From the NCBI GenBank assembly GCA_023389255.1, contig JAEWER010000037.1, positions 62,001 to 126,000 on the forward strand: a stretch of 64,000 nt of DNA, given 5' to 3'. Shown in pieces: positions 6,680-15,410 of this stretch. The notes under the pieces are model-generated. The model was not told where the DNA came from, did no database searches, and worked only from the letters and a program-made list of their open reading frames with translations. Positions within the stretch are counted from its first letter, which is position 1; every line of letters starts with the position of its first letter. The stretch comes from Bacillota bacterium. GTDB lineage: Bacteria > Bacillota > Clostridia > Saccharofermentanales > DTU023. A program made the translations under genes and the position numbers.

Positions 6680-8809
6680 CTAGCGTTGACGCTTAAGTAC
6701 ATTCCTTTTAGCCACTAAAATACAAGAAGCTAAAGCCACCAGTAAAACTACACTTAACATTGATCTATTTTCACCTGTTTTAGCCAATTGCTGTCTAGAC
6801 TTGTTAGATGTTGTCGTCACTCTAACAACTGTAGTTGTGCCACCTACTGTATTTTTATGACTTTGTGTAATTACCTGTACAGGAGGATTATTTCTCGTAG
6901 TCGTAGCCACGGGAGCAGGCACCTCGGGTTTGGTAACAGCAGTTGTAGTAACCGTAGTTGTAGGCTTACTTACCGTTGTAGCTTTAGTTGTCGCCGCCGT
7001 AGTTGTTGTGGTTGTTGCCTTAGTTGCCGTTGCCGTAGCTGTTGTGGTTGTTGCCTTAGTGGTCGTTGCCGTAGCTGTTGTGGTTGTTGCCTTAGTTGTC
7101 GTAGTTGTAGTGGTGGTTGTAACAGTAGTAGGTTTGATCTCTTCTTTTTCGTTAGTGACACTGAAAGTTTGGTGCTCTAATTCTTCGTTTTGCGCTGTAA
7201 CAACCTTAAATTCAATCTTATCTTTATTCTGTTTATAGCCTTGGGGCGCTTTGGTTTCTTGTAGGTAATAACTTCCAGGTAACAGATAGATATCTTGAGC
7301 ATCATTGCTCAAATATCCTTGTTCTTCCACCTGCTTAACTGCCACATCTGACTTTATCAACTCCACCAACTTATCGTGGGGAAGTTTCTTGCCCAATTCA
7401 AGCAAACCGTTTTCTACAGTGGTCAACCCTGATTTAAGAAGCTTGTTTTCACCATTATCTACACGGTAGAGAGAAAATTCTGCACCAGACAATTTCAGAT
7501 TAGTATCTTTCAAGTCAGTTTTAGTAAAGCTAACTGCCACAGGCAGGGGTCTATAAGTTAAGTAGTAATGCTTATCTACCAATACTTTACCTGTTTCTGA
7601 AATAGTCGCAGAGTTAAAGAAGTTACCTCTACTATTTTTGTACTTATCCATCACTGTGGTATTTGCATCATTGACAATTTCCTCTGGCATAGTATCGATG
7701 TCATCATCCACCTGCACATAACCAGGAACTTGTACTTGATCTAAATCTGCTCTACTAATACGTAATTTTTCTGTAAGCAAGGCAGAGATGTTAGGATCAG
7801 TATTGCGCTCATATGATAAACCCACGTAAGATCCAGCCGAAAAAGGTTCGGGCTCACCCTCGGGTCTTAACAGAGCGGTTTTGATATCGTATACCTTGTC
7901 ATTAGGATTCATATCAAAAAAGCCACTTGATGTTTTTTCCGTTGCAAGCTCTGGTAAGTCAATATAACGATGCGCTTTATTACCATATCCTAATCTGCCC
8001 AGATTACGCTCTGGTAAATCAGTAACACTATTGGCAATTGTTTCTGCTTTACGATAAGCAAAATCATCTACAAAATGGAAATGTGTTGTAACTGCATGAT
8101 TGCTCTGCACACGCCAACGAGCTGTCCCCGCTACGAGAGGATTACCAGAACTGGAACCTTTCATACCACCACCAGCAAAAAAGCTGAGCATAGGTTCTGT
8201 CACTTCATCAGTGCTAAACAAAAGATATTGGCGTTCTTTAATCGGGTTAGGCCAACCAATTATCGGCTCATCCGACTTGAATTTAACTAAGCCACCATTC
8301 CAATCAACTGTCATGTCAACATCTTTGCTTTTTTTATCTGTTTGCAAATCACCGTTTTCATCTACATAACTGGAAAGTCTGCCAGCCCACCACGAAAAAT
8401 ACAAGGTGTTATATGTACTAGTACGTCCTTTAAGCTCAGGAATTATAACAACTGCTACTTCTAATTTTGCCCAATCTTTTGCTGGTACAAAACTAATATA
8501 AGATGGTGATATCAACTGACTACCATCTTTAGCAGTAAAGCGATAACGCACAAGATAGTAATCGCTGATAGCTAGTTTTTCCTTAGCCTCAACTGTTTTG
8601 ATATGCTCATCTACATCTTGGTCGCTGATGATTTCTGGGAAAGGGTTGTCCACATGAATATCTCCAGGATAGGTATGTGGATACATATAATTACCCTCCA
8701 ATGGCTTTACTTTATCTTCAGCTAACACATCTCGGTTAAAGCTAAGCGCCAAAATCATACAAACAACAAGTAGAAGCATCCCTAGTTGCTTTGCTCGTTT
8801 CATGTTCAT
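6680..8809 (-). CDS. Sortase-anchored SpaA-fold surface protein with threonine-rich stalk
   Basis: A 709-residue cell-wall protein from the ATG at 8809. An AGGAG lies 5 bases before it; a second in-frame ATG at 8803 is equally possible, while the longer reading frame to 8848 lacks a ribosome site. Order: signal peptide (residues 5-30, LLLVVCMILALSF), an N-terminal region of about 390 residues I do not recognise, a SpaA-like prealbumin domain (starts VSFTKTDLKD, ends in the E-box YYLQETKAPQGYK), a Thr/Ala/Lys stalk, and LAKTG (675-679) with hydrophobic segment and basic tail. The Lys of FTKTD and Glu of LQETKAP could form an isopeptide bond. It probably works as an adhesin or pilin-like subunit. 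No sortase gene is in the window. Confidence 0.88.
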   Translation of the reverse strand: MNMKRAKQLGMLLLVVCMILALSFNRDVLAEDKVKPLEGNYMYPHTYPGDIHVDNPFPEIISDQDVDEHIKTVEAKEKLAISDYYLVRYRFTAKDGSQLISPSYISFVPAKDWAKLEVAVVIIPELKGRTSTYNTLYFSWWAGRLSSYVDENGDLQTDKKSKDVDMTVDWNGGLVKFKSDEPIIGWPNPIKERQYLLFSTDEVTEPMLSFFAGGGMKGSSSGNPLVAGTARWRVQSNHAVTTHFHFVDDFAYRKAETIANSVTDLPERNLGRLGYGNKAHRYIDLPELATEKTSSGFFDMNPNDKVYDIKTALLRPEGEPEPFSAGSYVGLSYERNTDPNISALLTEKLRISRADLDQVQVPGYVQVDDDIDTMPEEIVNDANTTVMDKYKNSRGNFFNSATISETGKVLVDKHYYLTYRPLPVAVSFTKTDLKDTNLKLSGAEFSLYRVDNGENKLLKSGLTTVENGLLELGKKLPHDKLVELIKSDVAVKQVEEQGYLSNDAQDIYLLPGSYYLQETKAPQGYKQNKDKIEFKVVTAQNEELEHQTFSVTNEKEEIKPTTVTTTTTTTTTKATTTTATATTTKATTTTATATATKATTTTTTAATTKATTVSKPTTTVTTTAVTKPEVPAPVATTTRNNPPVQVITQSHKNTVGGTTTVVRVTTTSNKSRQQLAKTGENRSMLSVVLLVALASCILVAKRNVLKRQR
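6981..7122 (-). repeat. 36-bp tandem repeat encoding a Thr-rich stalk
   Basis: Three contiguous 36-bp units (6981-7016, 7017-7052, 7053-7088) and a degenerate fourth encode the 12-residue unit KATTTTATATTT. Units are uninterrupted, so this is coding repeat and not CRISPR. Thr-rich stalks extend surface domains through the wall, and copy number commonly varies between strains. Confidence 0.85.
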
Positions 8810-8861
8810 TCCATCTCCTGTAGCTCTAGTATGCTTCCAATCTACCACTAACTTAATAAAT

Positions 8862-8887
8862 AAAAAAGGCGATCACTATGGATCGCC
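8862..8887 (-). terminator. Rho-independent terminator after rpsD
   Basis: GGCGATC (8868-8874) and GATCGCC (8881-8887) form a 7-bp stem with a 6-base loop. On the minus strand it is followed by a run of six T, about 30 bases beyond the rpsD stop codon. Confidence 0.88.
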
Positions 8888-8918
8888 CTAATTTGTTTAT
8901 TAAATAATAAACAACTAA

Positions 8919-9515
8919 TTATTTTGAGTAGTACTCAACGACCAACTGCTCAGAAACTTCGATCGGTAATTCTTCACGCAGAGGCTTTCTGGTGAAAGTA
9001 CCTTGGAAGTTATCCTTATCAACTTCTAAATAAGCTAAGCCGTAGCCTGATTGCTCAAAAGTATTAGCAAAGTGCTCAATTTTTCTGGACTTCTCTTTTA
9101 AGCTGATAACATCACCAACTTGTACTTCGTATGAAGGAATGTCAACGGTTTTGCCGTTAACTAAGATGTGACGGTGAGTTACCATCTGACGTGCAAAACG
9201 AATGGAGTTAGCAAAACCCATACGATAGACAATGTTATCTAAACGGCTCTCTAACAATACCAGCAAAACTTCACCGGGTTTGCCATCGCGCACACGGTTG
9301 GCTTTCTCAAAGTAATTACGCATTTGACGCTCGAAAATGCCGTAATATGCTTTGATCTTTTGCTTCTCGTTTAATTGCAGAGCGTATTCGCTCTTCTTGC
9401 CTCTTCTTTGATTGCCACCAGTCTTACCTAAGCGATTTAATGCTTTAGGATGGCCACAAACATTAACACCGATACGACGGCATTCTTTAAATCTTGGTCC
9501 GCGTTTGGTTGCCAT
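8919..9515 (-). CDS. rpsD: 30S ribosomal protein S4
   Basis: A 198-residue protein with the S4 N-terminus (MATKRGPRFKECRRIGVN), the central NYFEKANRV region and an S4 RNA-binding domain near residues 85-150 (LESRLDNIVYRMGFANS, RQMVTHRHILVNGK). S4 starts 16S rRNA assembly. Length is normal. Two cysteines at 12 and 20 may be the remains of the zinc-binding form of S4. AAAGG precedes the ATG. It stands alone, outside the usual alpha operon, with its own terminator. Confidence 0.97.
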   Translation of the reverse strand: MATKRGPRFKECRRIGVNVCGHPKALNRLGKTGGNQRRGKKSEYALQLNEKQKIKAYYGIFERQMRNYFEKANRVRDGKPGEVLLVLLESRLDNIVYRMGFANSIRFARQMVTHRHILVNGKTVDIPSYEVQVGDVISLKEKSRKIEHFANTFEQSGYGLAYLEVDKDNFQGTFTRKPLREELPIEVSEQLVVEYYSK

Positions 9516-9586
9516 GAAAAAACCTTTCTCTATGAAGATAGATTGTAGTCGTCTATAAATAGACGCCGAAATATACTACCAAAGAT

Positions 9587-10489
9587 CTAGAAGAAAGACA
9601 AGATGCGGTTTTTGAATTCTTGTGTGATCTCAGATAATTCTTTGTTCGTACGTTGAATTACGTAAAAATCACGACGACTGGTTGGATACAGTTTATGGTC
9701 CATCGGCAATTCAAATGTTAAAATTTTGGCGTCTTTCAGATTGGCTTTAGCAGATAATTCAGAGACCAAAGATACACCTAAACCACTAGCCACTAAACGA
9801 TTTACTGTTTCATGATCGCCAGCTCTAGCAACAACATTCAACTCATAATCTTGAATCCCTAATTGGTGAATAATGCGATTGGCATTGAGTTGCGTACCAC
9901 TACCAGATTTGCGCATAACCATGGGTTCTGACAACAAATGATGCCAGTTGATTTCATGCTGTTTATACATTCTGAAACGTTCAATATCTGGTGCAATCAA
10001 GACGATTTTATCTTGATAAAAAGGCTCACACAGCAACTCGCTTTCTGACGTATTAATGCCTACAAAGCCAAGATCATATTGGTTATCCAATACACCTGCC
10101 ACCACTTGCTGACTATCACCTTGATCTAAATAAAAACGTGTATCTGGGTGAGCTTTTTTGAAATCCTCAATCACTTGAGGTAACAGATAGCTGGCAGGAG
10201 TGGATGAAGCACCGATACGAATATTTTTGTTTTCTACACCACTCCAGTTACTTAAAATATTGCGATGTAGGCGCATAATTTTTACTGCAGTGTCGTAGAG
10301 TTGTTGCCCACGCTCAGTCAGATGCAAAGATTTTGTAGTACGCGCAAATAATTGACAATCATAATCAATCTCTAATTGCTTAATGTGGTTGCTGATGGTG
10401 GGCTGAGTGGTATACAAAGCCTCTGCAGCTTTCGTGAAACTACCGTTTTGCACTACTGCAACAAATGACTCCAGTTGTTTGAATTTCAT
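9587..10489 (-). CDS. LysR-family transcriptional regulator
   Basis: A 300-residue LTTR. The N-terminal winged helix is clear (MKFKQLESFVAVVQNGSF, EALYTTQPTISNHIKQLE), followed by a substrate-binding domain (IRIGASSTPASYLLPQVIEDF, residues about 90-300). It resembles CysB/CysL-type regulators of sulfur assimilation. It lies 22 bases behind the desulfurase gene on the same strand, so it probably belongs to the sulfur/selenium cluster. A T-N11-A-like inverted repeat in the divergent promoter at 11799-11815 is a possible binding site. Confidence 0.93.
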   Translation of the reverse strand: MKFKQLESFVAVVQNGSFTKAAEALYTTQPTISNHIKQLEIDYDCQLFARTTKSLHLTERGQQLYDTAVKIMRLHRNILSNWSGVENKNIRIGASSTPASYLLPQVIEDFKKAHPDTRFYLDQGDSQQVVAGVLDNQYDLGFVGINTSESELLCEPFYQDKIVLIAPDIERFRMYKQHEINWHHLLSEPMVMRKSGSGTQLNANRIIHQLGIQDYELNVVARAGDHETVNRLVASGLGVSLVSELSAKANLKDAKILTFELPMDHKLYPTSRRDFYVIQRTNKELSEITQEFKNRILSFF

Positions 10490-10511
10490 AACTGACTTCC
10501 TCTTCTATACT

Positions 10512-11717
10512 CTAATATTGCGTTTTGAGCCCTAGTAATTCTTCTAGAGCTTTGGTGACTAAATCAATTTGGGATTTGGTATTTGCATGACCAAATGAAA
10601 AGCGCAAAGCACCATTTTTCTCTGTGCCGTAGAAACGATGTGCCAGCGGTGTACAATGCTTGCCTACACGTGTCATTACTTGCCAATCTTTAGCTAAGGT
10701 ATGCGCAAGTTTGGCATTATCTTCATGTAAGCAATCTATCGCTACAATCGGCACATAATTAGACCAATCTGGCGTCGCTAAAATACTTATTGCGCCACAG
10801 TCAACTAAAGGTTGCAACTTGTGTAGGAAATATGTACGTAGATCTAATTCCTGCTTGAGTAGCCCTGCTGGTGTTTGTTCTGTAACCCAACCTAGAGCTG
10901 TCTTTAACCCTATAATTCCTGGTAAATTTTGTGTGCCCGCCTCAAAGCAATCAGGTAGTTCAGGAGGCATCTCTAACTCATCACTATGACTTCCCGTCCC
11001 CCCAGCTATTAACGGTTTAAGACCATCTTTAGGGATGTCTGCTAAATAGAAACCACCAATGCCCTGTGGACCTAATAGCGCTTTGTGTCCAGTAAAGGCT
11101 AGTGCCGAAATATGTTGCTCCTCAACATTGATGTCAATTAATCCCAAGGTTTGAGCGCTATCGACGATAAAGTAAATGTCGTGCTCTGCACAAAATTTAC
11201 CTACAGTTTCTATATCAAACACTTCGCCACTCAAGTTACTTGCATGTGTCATCACTAACACACGAGCTTGATGCTCTTTTTGCAACTTCAGCAATTCTGC
11301 TTCTAAATTGGGTGCTAAGGGCGAAAAATAAACGGTGGCAAGATTTAGCTGCTTAGCTACTCTTGCCACCGCATTATGTTCAAGCGCGCTCAATAAAAGT
11401 GGTTCACCTGGTCGCAGTAAACCTTTGAGCAAGATATTTAAGGCTTCAGTAATATTCTTGGTAAAAATTACTCGGCTGGGATCATTACCACCAATTAGGT
11501 CAGAAATCAATTCACGACACTCTAAAACTTGATCGGCAACAGAATATGCAAGTTCATGAGTTCCTCGATTGATGTTAACAGATTCGCACTCAATAAAATT
11601 AGCGACAGCAGTGCTCACTCCTGGCGCTTTAGGAAAAGACGTTGCTCCATTATCACAATAAATCAACCCCGGATGGGGTGGGTGTGGTTCTGGTACTGGT
11701 TGTTCGATTGCCGACAT
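10512..11717 (-). CDS. NifS-like cysteine desulfurase / selenocysteine lyase family protein
   Basis: A 401-residue class V aminotransferase-fold enzyme. It has the N-terminal YCDNGATSFPKAP and NRGTHELA motifs, PLP-pocket HASNLSGEVF and DSAQTLG, the Schiff-base lysine in TGHKALLGPQG and a catalytic cysteine in RVGKHCTPLAHRF. The cysteine context matches the subgroup found beside YedE and TusA-like genes rather than IscS. It would release sulfur from cysteine, or selenium from selenocysteine, as an enzyme-bound persulfide. The first 15 residues, rich in proline, are unusual. It is divergent from the transporter gene. Confidence 0.9.
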   Translation of the reverse strand: MSAIEQPVPEPHPPHPGLIYCDNGATSFPKAPGVSTAVANFIECESVNINRGTHELAYSVADQVLECRELISDLIGGNDPSRVIFTKNITEALNILLKGLLRPGEPLLLSALEHNAVARVAKQLNLATVYFSPLAPNLEAELLKLQKEHQARVLVMTHASNLSGEVFDIETVGKFCAEHDIYFIVDSAQTLGLIDINVEEQHISALAFTGHKALLGPQGIGGFYLADIPKDGLKPLIAGGTGSHSDELEMPPELPDCFEAGTQNLPGIIGLKTALGWVTEQTPAGLLKQELDLRTYFLHKLQPLVDCGAISILATPDWSNYVPIVAIDCLHEDNAKLAHTLAKDWQVMTRVGKHCTPLAHRFYGTEKNGALRFSFGHANTKSQIDLVTKALEELLGLKTQY

Positions 11718-11798
11718 TATTTCCTCTTTGAAGATTGATTTCAGTCTATTTTAACAATCTGAGAGAACTTTTTAACACTTCCAAACAGTTATAAATAA

Positions 11799-11815
11799 AT
11801 ACTATTAGTAAGTAT
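11799..11815. promoter_or_regulatory. Inverted repeat in the divergent desulfurase/transporter promoter
   Basis: ATACT-N7-AGTAT (11799-11815) contains the T-N11-A arrangement bound by LysR-type regulators. It lies between two divergent genes of the sulfur/selenium cluster, whose adjacent regulator is LysR type. A second inverted repeat, CAACG-N7-CGTTG (11854-11870), immediately precedes the transporter's ribosome site. No clear promoter boxes were identified. Confidence 0.4.
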
Positions 11816-11883
11816 CAATAATCCCAGATAGTCTAAGCATATTACAAGAATTGCAACGTCGCAAACGTTGGAAGAGGTGTTTT

Positions 11884-12972
11884 ATGCAATTGAAAAAAGA
11901 AGGTTCGTTGCTCTTGCTAGCTGGGCTAATTATTGGTGTGATTGCCAGCTTGTTAGTCTACTTTGGCAATCCTGCTAACATGGGCTTTTGTATCGCTTGC
12001 TTTTTGCGTGATACAGCTGGTGGTTTAGGCTTGCATCAAGCAGCTGCCGTGCAATATGTACGTCCTGAAATTTTAGGTTTAGCTCTGGGCGCATTTCTAA
12101 TGGCTGTAGTGCGCAAAGAATTCAACCCAAGAGGTGGTAGCTCTCCTCTGACACGCTTTATCATCGGCTTCTTTGTGATGATTGGCTGTCTTATGTTCCT
12201 TGGTTGTCCTTTCCGCACAATTTTGCGCTTGGCAGGTGGTGATTTGAATGCCATCTTTGGTCTAGTGGGTTATGTCCTAGGAATTTTAGTGGGTGTCTTT
12301 TTCTTAAATAAGGGCTTCAGCCTTAAGCGCAGTTATCGCCAAGGTGTAGCTGAAGGTGGTCTGTTCACTTTCTTCGTCTTAGCTCTGTTATTGGTCTTAG
12401 CTTTTGTTCCTAGTATTTTACATTTCACCCAAGCCGGTAAAGGTCCTGGTGGCAGTCATGCTCTCTTATTAGTCAGCTTAGGTGCTGGCTTAGTAGTCGG
12501 TGGCCTAGCACAATTAACTCGTATGTGCATGGTCGGCGGTGTAAGAGATTTAGTCTTGCTCAAAGAATGGCGTCTGCTAGGTGGCTTTATCGCAGTTTTA
12601 GTCGGTGCTCTGCTCACCAATTTAGCACTCACATCATTTACAGCAGGCACATTCTTCAAACTAGGTTTCTTAGAGCAACCAATAGCTCATACTGATGGTT
12701 TATGGAATGCTTTAGGTATGATGCTCGCAGGTCTAGGTTCAGTCATGCTCGGCGGTTGCCCCATGCGTCAATTAGTCATGTCTGGCGAAGGTAGCGGTGA
12801 TAGCGCGGTAACAATTTTAGGTCTGTTGACTGGTGCAGCTTTCGCTCACAACTTCGGCTTAGCTTCCAGTGCCAAAGGACCCACTTTCCATGGTCAAATC
12901 GCTGTAGTTTTCGGTTTAGTGTTACTGCTTGTGATCGCTAGCCTCAACACTTTCAAAAAAGCTGATGCTTAA
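11884..12972 (+). CDS. YedE/YeeE-family transporter, putative selenium or sulfur importer
   Basis: A 362-residue membrane protein of the YeeE/YedE family with about ten hydrophobic segments. Family cysteines are present in GFCIACFLRD (near residue 35), GCLMFLGCPFR (about 105), LTRMCMVGGVRD and GGCPMRQL. In the related thiosulfate transporter YeeE such cysteines relay the substrate through the membrane. The PANMGFCIACFLRDTAGGLG segment is typical of the clostridial YedE group linked to selenium metabolism. The ATG at 11884 is preferred to upstream TTG because AGAGGTG lies just before it. Next genes are the TusA-like and DUF3343 proteins. Confidence 0.9.
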   Translation: MQLKKEGSLLLLAGLIIGVIASLLVYFGNPANMGFCIACFLRDTAGGLGLHQAAAVQYVRPEILGLALGAFLMAVVRKEFNPRGGSSPLTRFIIGFFVMIGCLMFLGCPFRTILRLAGGDLNAIFGLVGYVLGILVGVFFLNKGFSLKRSYRQGVAEGGLFTFFVLALLLVLAFVPSILHFTQAGKGPGGSHALLLVSLGAGLVVGGLAQLTRMCMVGGVRDLVLLKEWRLLGGFIAVLVGALLTNLALTSFTAGTFFKLGFLEQPIAHTDGLWNALGMMLAGLGSVMLGGCPMRQLVMSGEGSGDSAVTILGLLTGAAFAHNFGLASSAKGPTFHGQIAVVFGLVLLLVIASLNTFKKADA

Positions 12973-12981
12973 GGAGAGATT

Positions 12982-13185
12982 ATGCAATTAGATGTACGCG
13001 GTTTATCTTGCCCAGAACCAGTGATCCAATTAAAGCAAGTATTAGCAAAAAATCCTGCCACAGTCACTGTTTTAACTGATTGTGCCACCAGTAAAGAGCG
13101 GCTAGAAACATATGCCAGCAGTGCAGGCTATCAAGTTGAGATCAGCTCCAGTGGCGAAGATACTATCTTAAAATTAAGTAAATAG
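12982..13185 (+). CDS. TusA/SirA-like sulfurtransferase (YedF N-domain type)
   Basis: A 67-residue protein with the family CPxP motif at its start (MQLDVRGLSCPEPVIQLKQ). The cysteine carries sulfur, or possibly selenium, as a persulfide from a desulfurase to acceptors. AAGGAGA precedes the ATG, 9 bases behind the transporter stop. It lacks the DsrE-like C-terminal domain of full YedF. Its context, between transporter and DUF3343, suggests it accepts the imported or released chalcogen. Confidence 0.93.
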   Translation: MQLDVRGLSCPEPVIQLKQVLAKNPATVTVLTDCATSKERLETYASSAGYQVEISSSGEDTILKLSK

Positions 13186-13206
13186 TTCTAGTTTTAACCA
13201 AACCAA

Positions 13207-13231
13207 ACGCCACCAGCATGTCTGGTGGCGT
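13207..13231 (+). other. Strong hairpin between the TusA-like and DUF3343 genes
   Basis: ACGCCACCAG (13207-13216) and CTGGTGGCGT (13222-13231) form a perfect 10-bp stem with a 5-base loop. The bases that follow contain few T, so termination is uncertain. The 3' arm holds the only GG-rich segment before the DUF3343 start and a possible GTG start at 13225, so folding could restrict translation of that gene. Confidence 0.6.
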
Positions 13232-13242
13232 ATGATTATTGT

Positions 13243-13569
13243 ATGCATGAATACTTAGTTACTTTTCACACTCATTTTGCTTCTTTGCGCTTCAAGCGCT
13301 TTTGTCAAAAAGCAGGTTACTCAGTTCAGTTAATGCCTGTTCCTCGTAGCCTAAGTAGCAGTTGTGGTACTTGTGCCAGCTATCAGCGTGCGCCTCTAAC
13401 TTTAGAAACCCTGCACTCACAAAATCAGCTCGTTTTACCTATCCAACATAATTCTGAGACGGCAATTGAATTGCTAGCCGATGCGCCTGAATTGCAACTA
13501 GCCGATATCGACCAAATTTTACGCGTACAAGACGATAATTATTTATTACTCGCTAATTCAGAAGCCTAA
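13243..13569 (+). CDS. DUF3343 protein, putative Se/S carrier-like
   Basis: A 108-residue protein. DUF3343 features visible are the opening EYLVTFHTHFASLRFKRF (first strand and helix), then VQLMPVPRSLSSSCGTC, in which the PRxxSxSCG motif holds the presumed reactive cysteine. Members are small proteins genetically linked to YedE/YedF and selenium metabolism; the biochemical function is not established. The C-terminal half is longer than in most members. The ATG at 13243 is chosen because the GTG at 13225 lies inside a hairpin; neither has a textbook ribosome site. Confidence 0.8.
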   Translation: MHEYLVTFHTHFASLRFKRFCQKAGYSVQLMPVPRSLSSSCGTCASYQRAPLTLETLHSQNQLVLPIQHNSETAIELLADAPELQLADIDQILRVQDDNYLLLANSEA

Positions 13570-13588
13570 GCAGACGAAAATCCTGAGC

Positions 13589-15361
13589 TTAGTTTTCATC
13601 CAGACTTTCCACACAACAAATATTTTTTAGCGACAAATCGATACGTGATTGATCTTCTTCTGAGATCAAAACCACTAGATAGTCGCCACCTTTGAGTACA
13701 TTTTCACCTTTAGGGATCAGTTCTGCTCCTCCCCTTTTGATAGCGACAATCAAAAGATGGCTTGGCCAAGCAATATCTTTGATGCATTTGTTATCAGCTA
13801 AACTGTTATGCACCACAGCATACTCTAACAATAATCGTTTACGATTTTTGATTAAAAGTTGTGCTTTGGCTATTTGACTGTCTGCAGTTTGGTTATCAGT
13901 ATTTATTGCAGTACCAACTAGAGTATTAGTCTTGAGTTGTAGCTTAGTTGCCTCTGGCACATCTTGTCTTTCGCTTTCTCCATGGTCAGCTTTCTCAGTT
14001 AAGGTTGTATTAGCACCCACATGTCCTAGCTCTTGAGCATTTCTTTTCTTTTCTAAAATCAGCTCGAGCAGACTTTCGTAAATGGGTTCCAAATTGAAAA
14101 ATTCGACAGTGAGATAGGAAACAACGCTGACTAAAGCTAGGGGCAATAAATGTTCAAACGTGCCCGTCATTTCACAGATCAACAGTATTCCCGTTACGGG
14201 AGCACGTACGATGCCAGCAAAGTGTCCTGCCATAGCAAAGGAAATAAGGAAAATGACATGTTCAGCTGCTAGCAAATTCATCTGTACTAAGACGGTGCCA
14301 AAAATATCTCCCACCAAAGAACCTAGCACTAACAGGGGGAAGAAAATACCACCAGGCAAACCAGAGCAAAACGCTAATATGAGAAGCACAAATTTCACGC
14401 CATAGTAAAAAATCTGTTGGCTTAAAGTCAGTTTTCCTAACACAGCTGCTCCGATGAGAGTTTGACCTGAACCAAAAAGTGGTAAATGCCAGCAAACTAG
14501 AATTACAGTAGCTACAAACGGAATAATGGTCTTAAGAAAGATTGGCAACTTCAATTTGTCGTAGGCACGTTTACCCCAAATAATTAAACGATTAAAGGCA
14601 ATTGCTGATAAGCCTACTAGAACGCCTAAAAGGACAATATAAAAATAACGATGTAAAGGGAAATGACCGGTTAAGTTGAAATGCAATTCTGGTCTCAAGC
14701 CAAAAATATTTTTCGTGATAAAATCGGCTGTTATTGCGCCTGTCATGGCAGAAATCAAAGCGAGAGCAGAAAAATTGCGATGCACTTCTTCTAGTGCGAA
14801 TACGATGCCTGCAACTGGTGCCGAAAAAGCGGCCGCTAAACCAGAAGCTGCGCCTGTTGACAACAAATATTTATGTTCAATCGTAGGCCTCCTCAAAAGT
14901 GAAGCCACCGCTTCACCGCAAGCTGCACCTATCTGTACTGATGGACCTTCTCTACCAAGAGTCAGACCTGAACCTAAAGTGAGAAAGCCACCCACAATTT
15001 TAGCTGGTAATACTCGCTGCCAAGATAACTTCAACATACCAGATATAATTCCTGCTACCTGCGGAATACCTGAACCAGAAATCATCGGTTCAAAACGTAA
15101 TAACACACCACTAAAAATAGCGATAATCACTGCACCCAACACAGCTATGGTAATACCAACCCAACTTTTACTCGCCAGCTCTAGCCAGTGGCTACTCAGC
15201 TCCTGCAATTGCTCCAGCACTAAACGCACGGAGACGATCACCACACCTACTACTGCACCGACTAAAATACCTTCAAGTGCCAGACGTGACTTTAGTTGTT
15301 TTCTACTGCATAATTCATGCTCAATTTGACCTGGTATTTTTCTGCCCAATAACTTCTTCAT
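13589..15361 (-). CDS. clcA: ClC-family chloride/proton channel-antiporter with RCK_C domain
   Basis: A 590-residue membrane protein. ClC selectivity motifs are visible: GSGIPQV near residue 95, GREGPSVQIG near 135 (its glutamate is the external gate) and GLPGGIFFPLLVLG near 335. A soluble C-terminus follows from about residue 440, ending in a TrkA_C/RCK_C-like fold (HLLIVAIKRGGAELIPKGE, GGDYLVVLISEED) that may bind a regulatory ligand. It exchanges chloride or related anions for protons. The start is the ATG at 15361, where GGAG lies 6 bases away; the frame extends to a GTG at 15373. Confidence 0.93.
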   Translation of the reverse strand: MKKLLGRKIPGQIEHELCSRKQLKSRLALEGILVGAVVGVVIVSVRLVLEQLQELSSHWLELASKSWVGITIAVLGAVIIAIFSGVLLRFEPMISGSGIPQVAGIISGMLKLSWQRVLPAKIVGGFLTLGSGLTLGREGPSVQIGAACGEAVASLLRRPTIEHKYLLSTGAASGLAAAFSAPVAGIVFALEEVHRNFSALALISAMTGAITADFITKNIFGLRPELHFNLTGHFPLHRYFYIVLLGVLVGLSAIAFNRLIIWGKRAYDKLKLPIFLKTIIPFVATVILVCWHLPLFGSGQTLIGAAVLGKLTLSQQIFYYGVKFVLLILAFCSGLPGGIFFPLLVLGSLVGDIFGTVLVQMNLLAAEHVIFLISFAMAGHFAGIVRAPVTGILLICEMTGTFEHLLPLALVSVVSYLTVEFFNLEPIYESLLELILEKKRNAQELGHVGANTTLTEKADHGESERQDVPEATKLQLKTNTLVGTAINTDNQTADSQIAKAQLLIKNRKRLLLEYAVVHNSLADNKCIKDIAWPSHLLIVAIKRGGAELIPKGENVLKGGDYLVVLISEEDQSRIDLSLKNICCVESLDEN

Positions 15362-15410
15362 GCTTAGCTCCACTCTTTTATTACAGAACGCAGGCAGGAA
15401 TTTTGCAAGT

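Noticed and set aside
6981..7122. 36-bp repeats that might suggest a CRISPR array
   Set aside because: Units are contiguous without unique spacers and encode the in-frame KATTTTATATTT unit of a surface protein.
6788..7238. Plus-strand open frames rich in Cys/Ser or Val across the threonine stalk repeat
   Set aside because: They are the antisense of the ACN-rich stalk codons; composition follows from the repeat and no ribosome site or start context supports them.
8809..8848. Upstream extension of the surface-protein gene
   Set aside because: The 13 extra codons lie before the AGGAG site and would place charged residues ahead of the signal peptide.
14676..15329. 217-codon plus-strand frame opposite the ClC gene
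   Set aside because: Long only because of GC-skewed codons in the membrane protein; no start signal and its product has Thr/Pro-rich composition typical of antisense frames.
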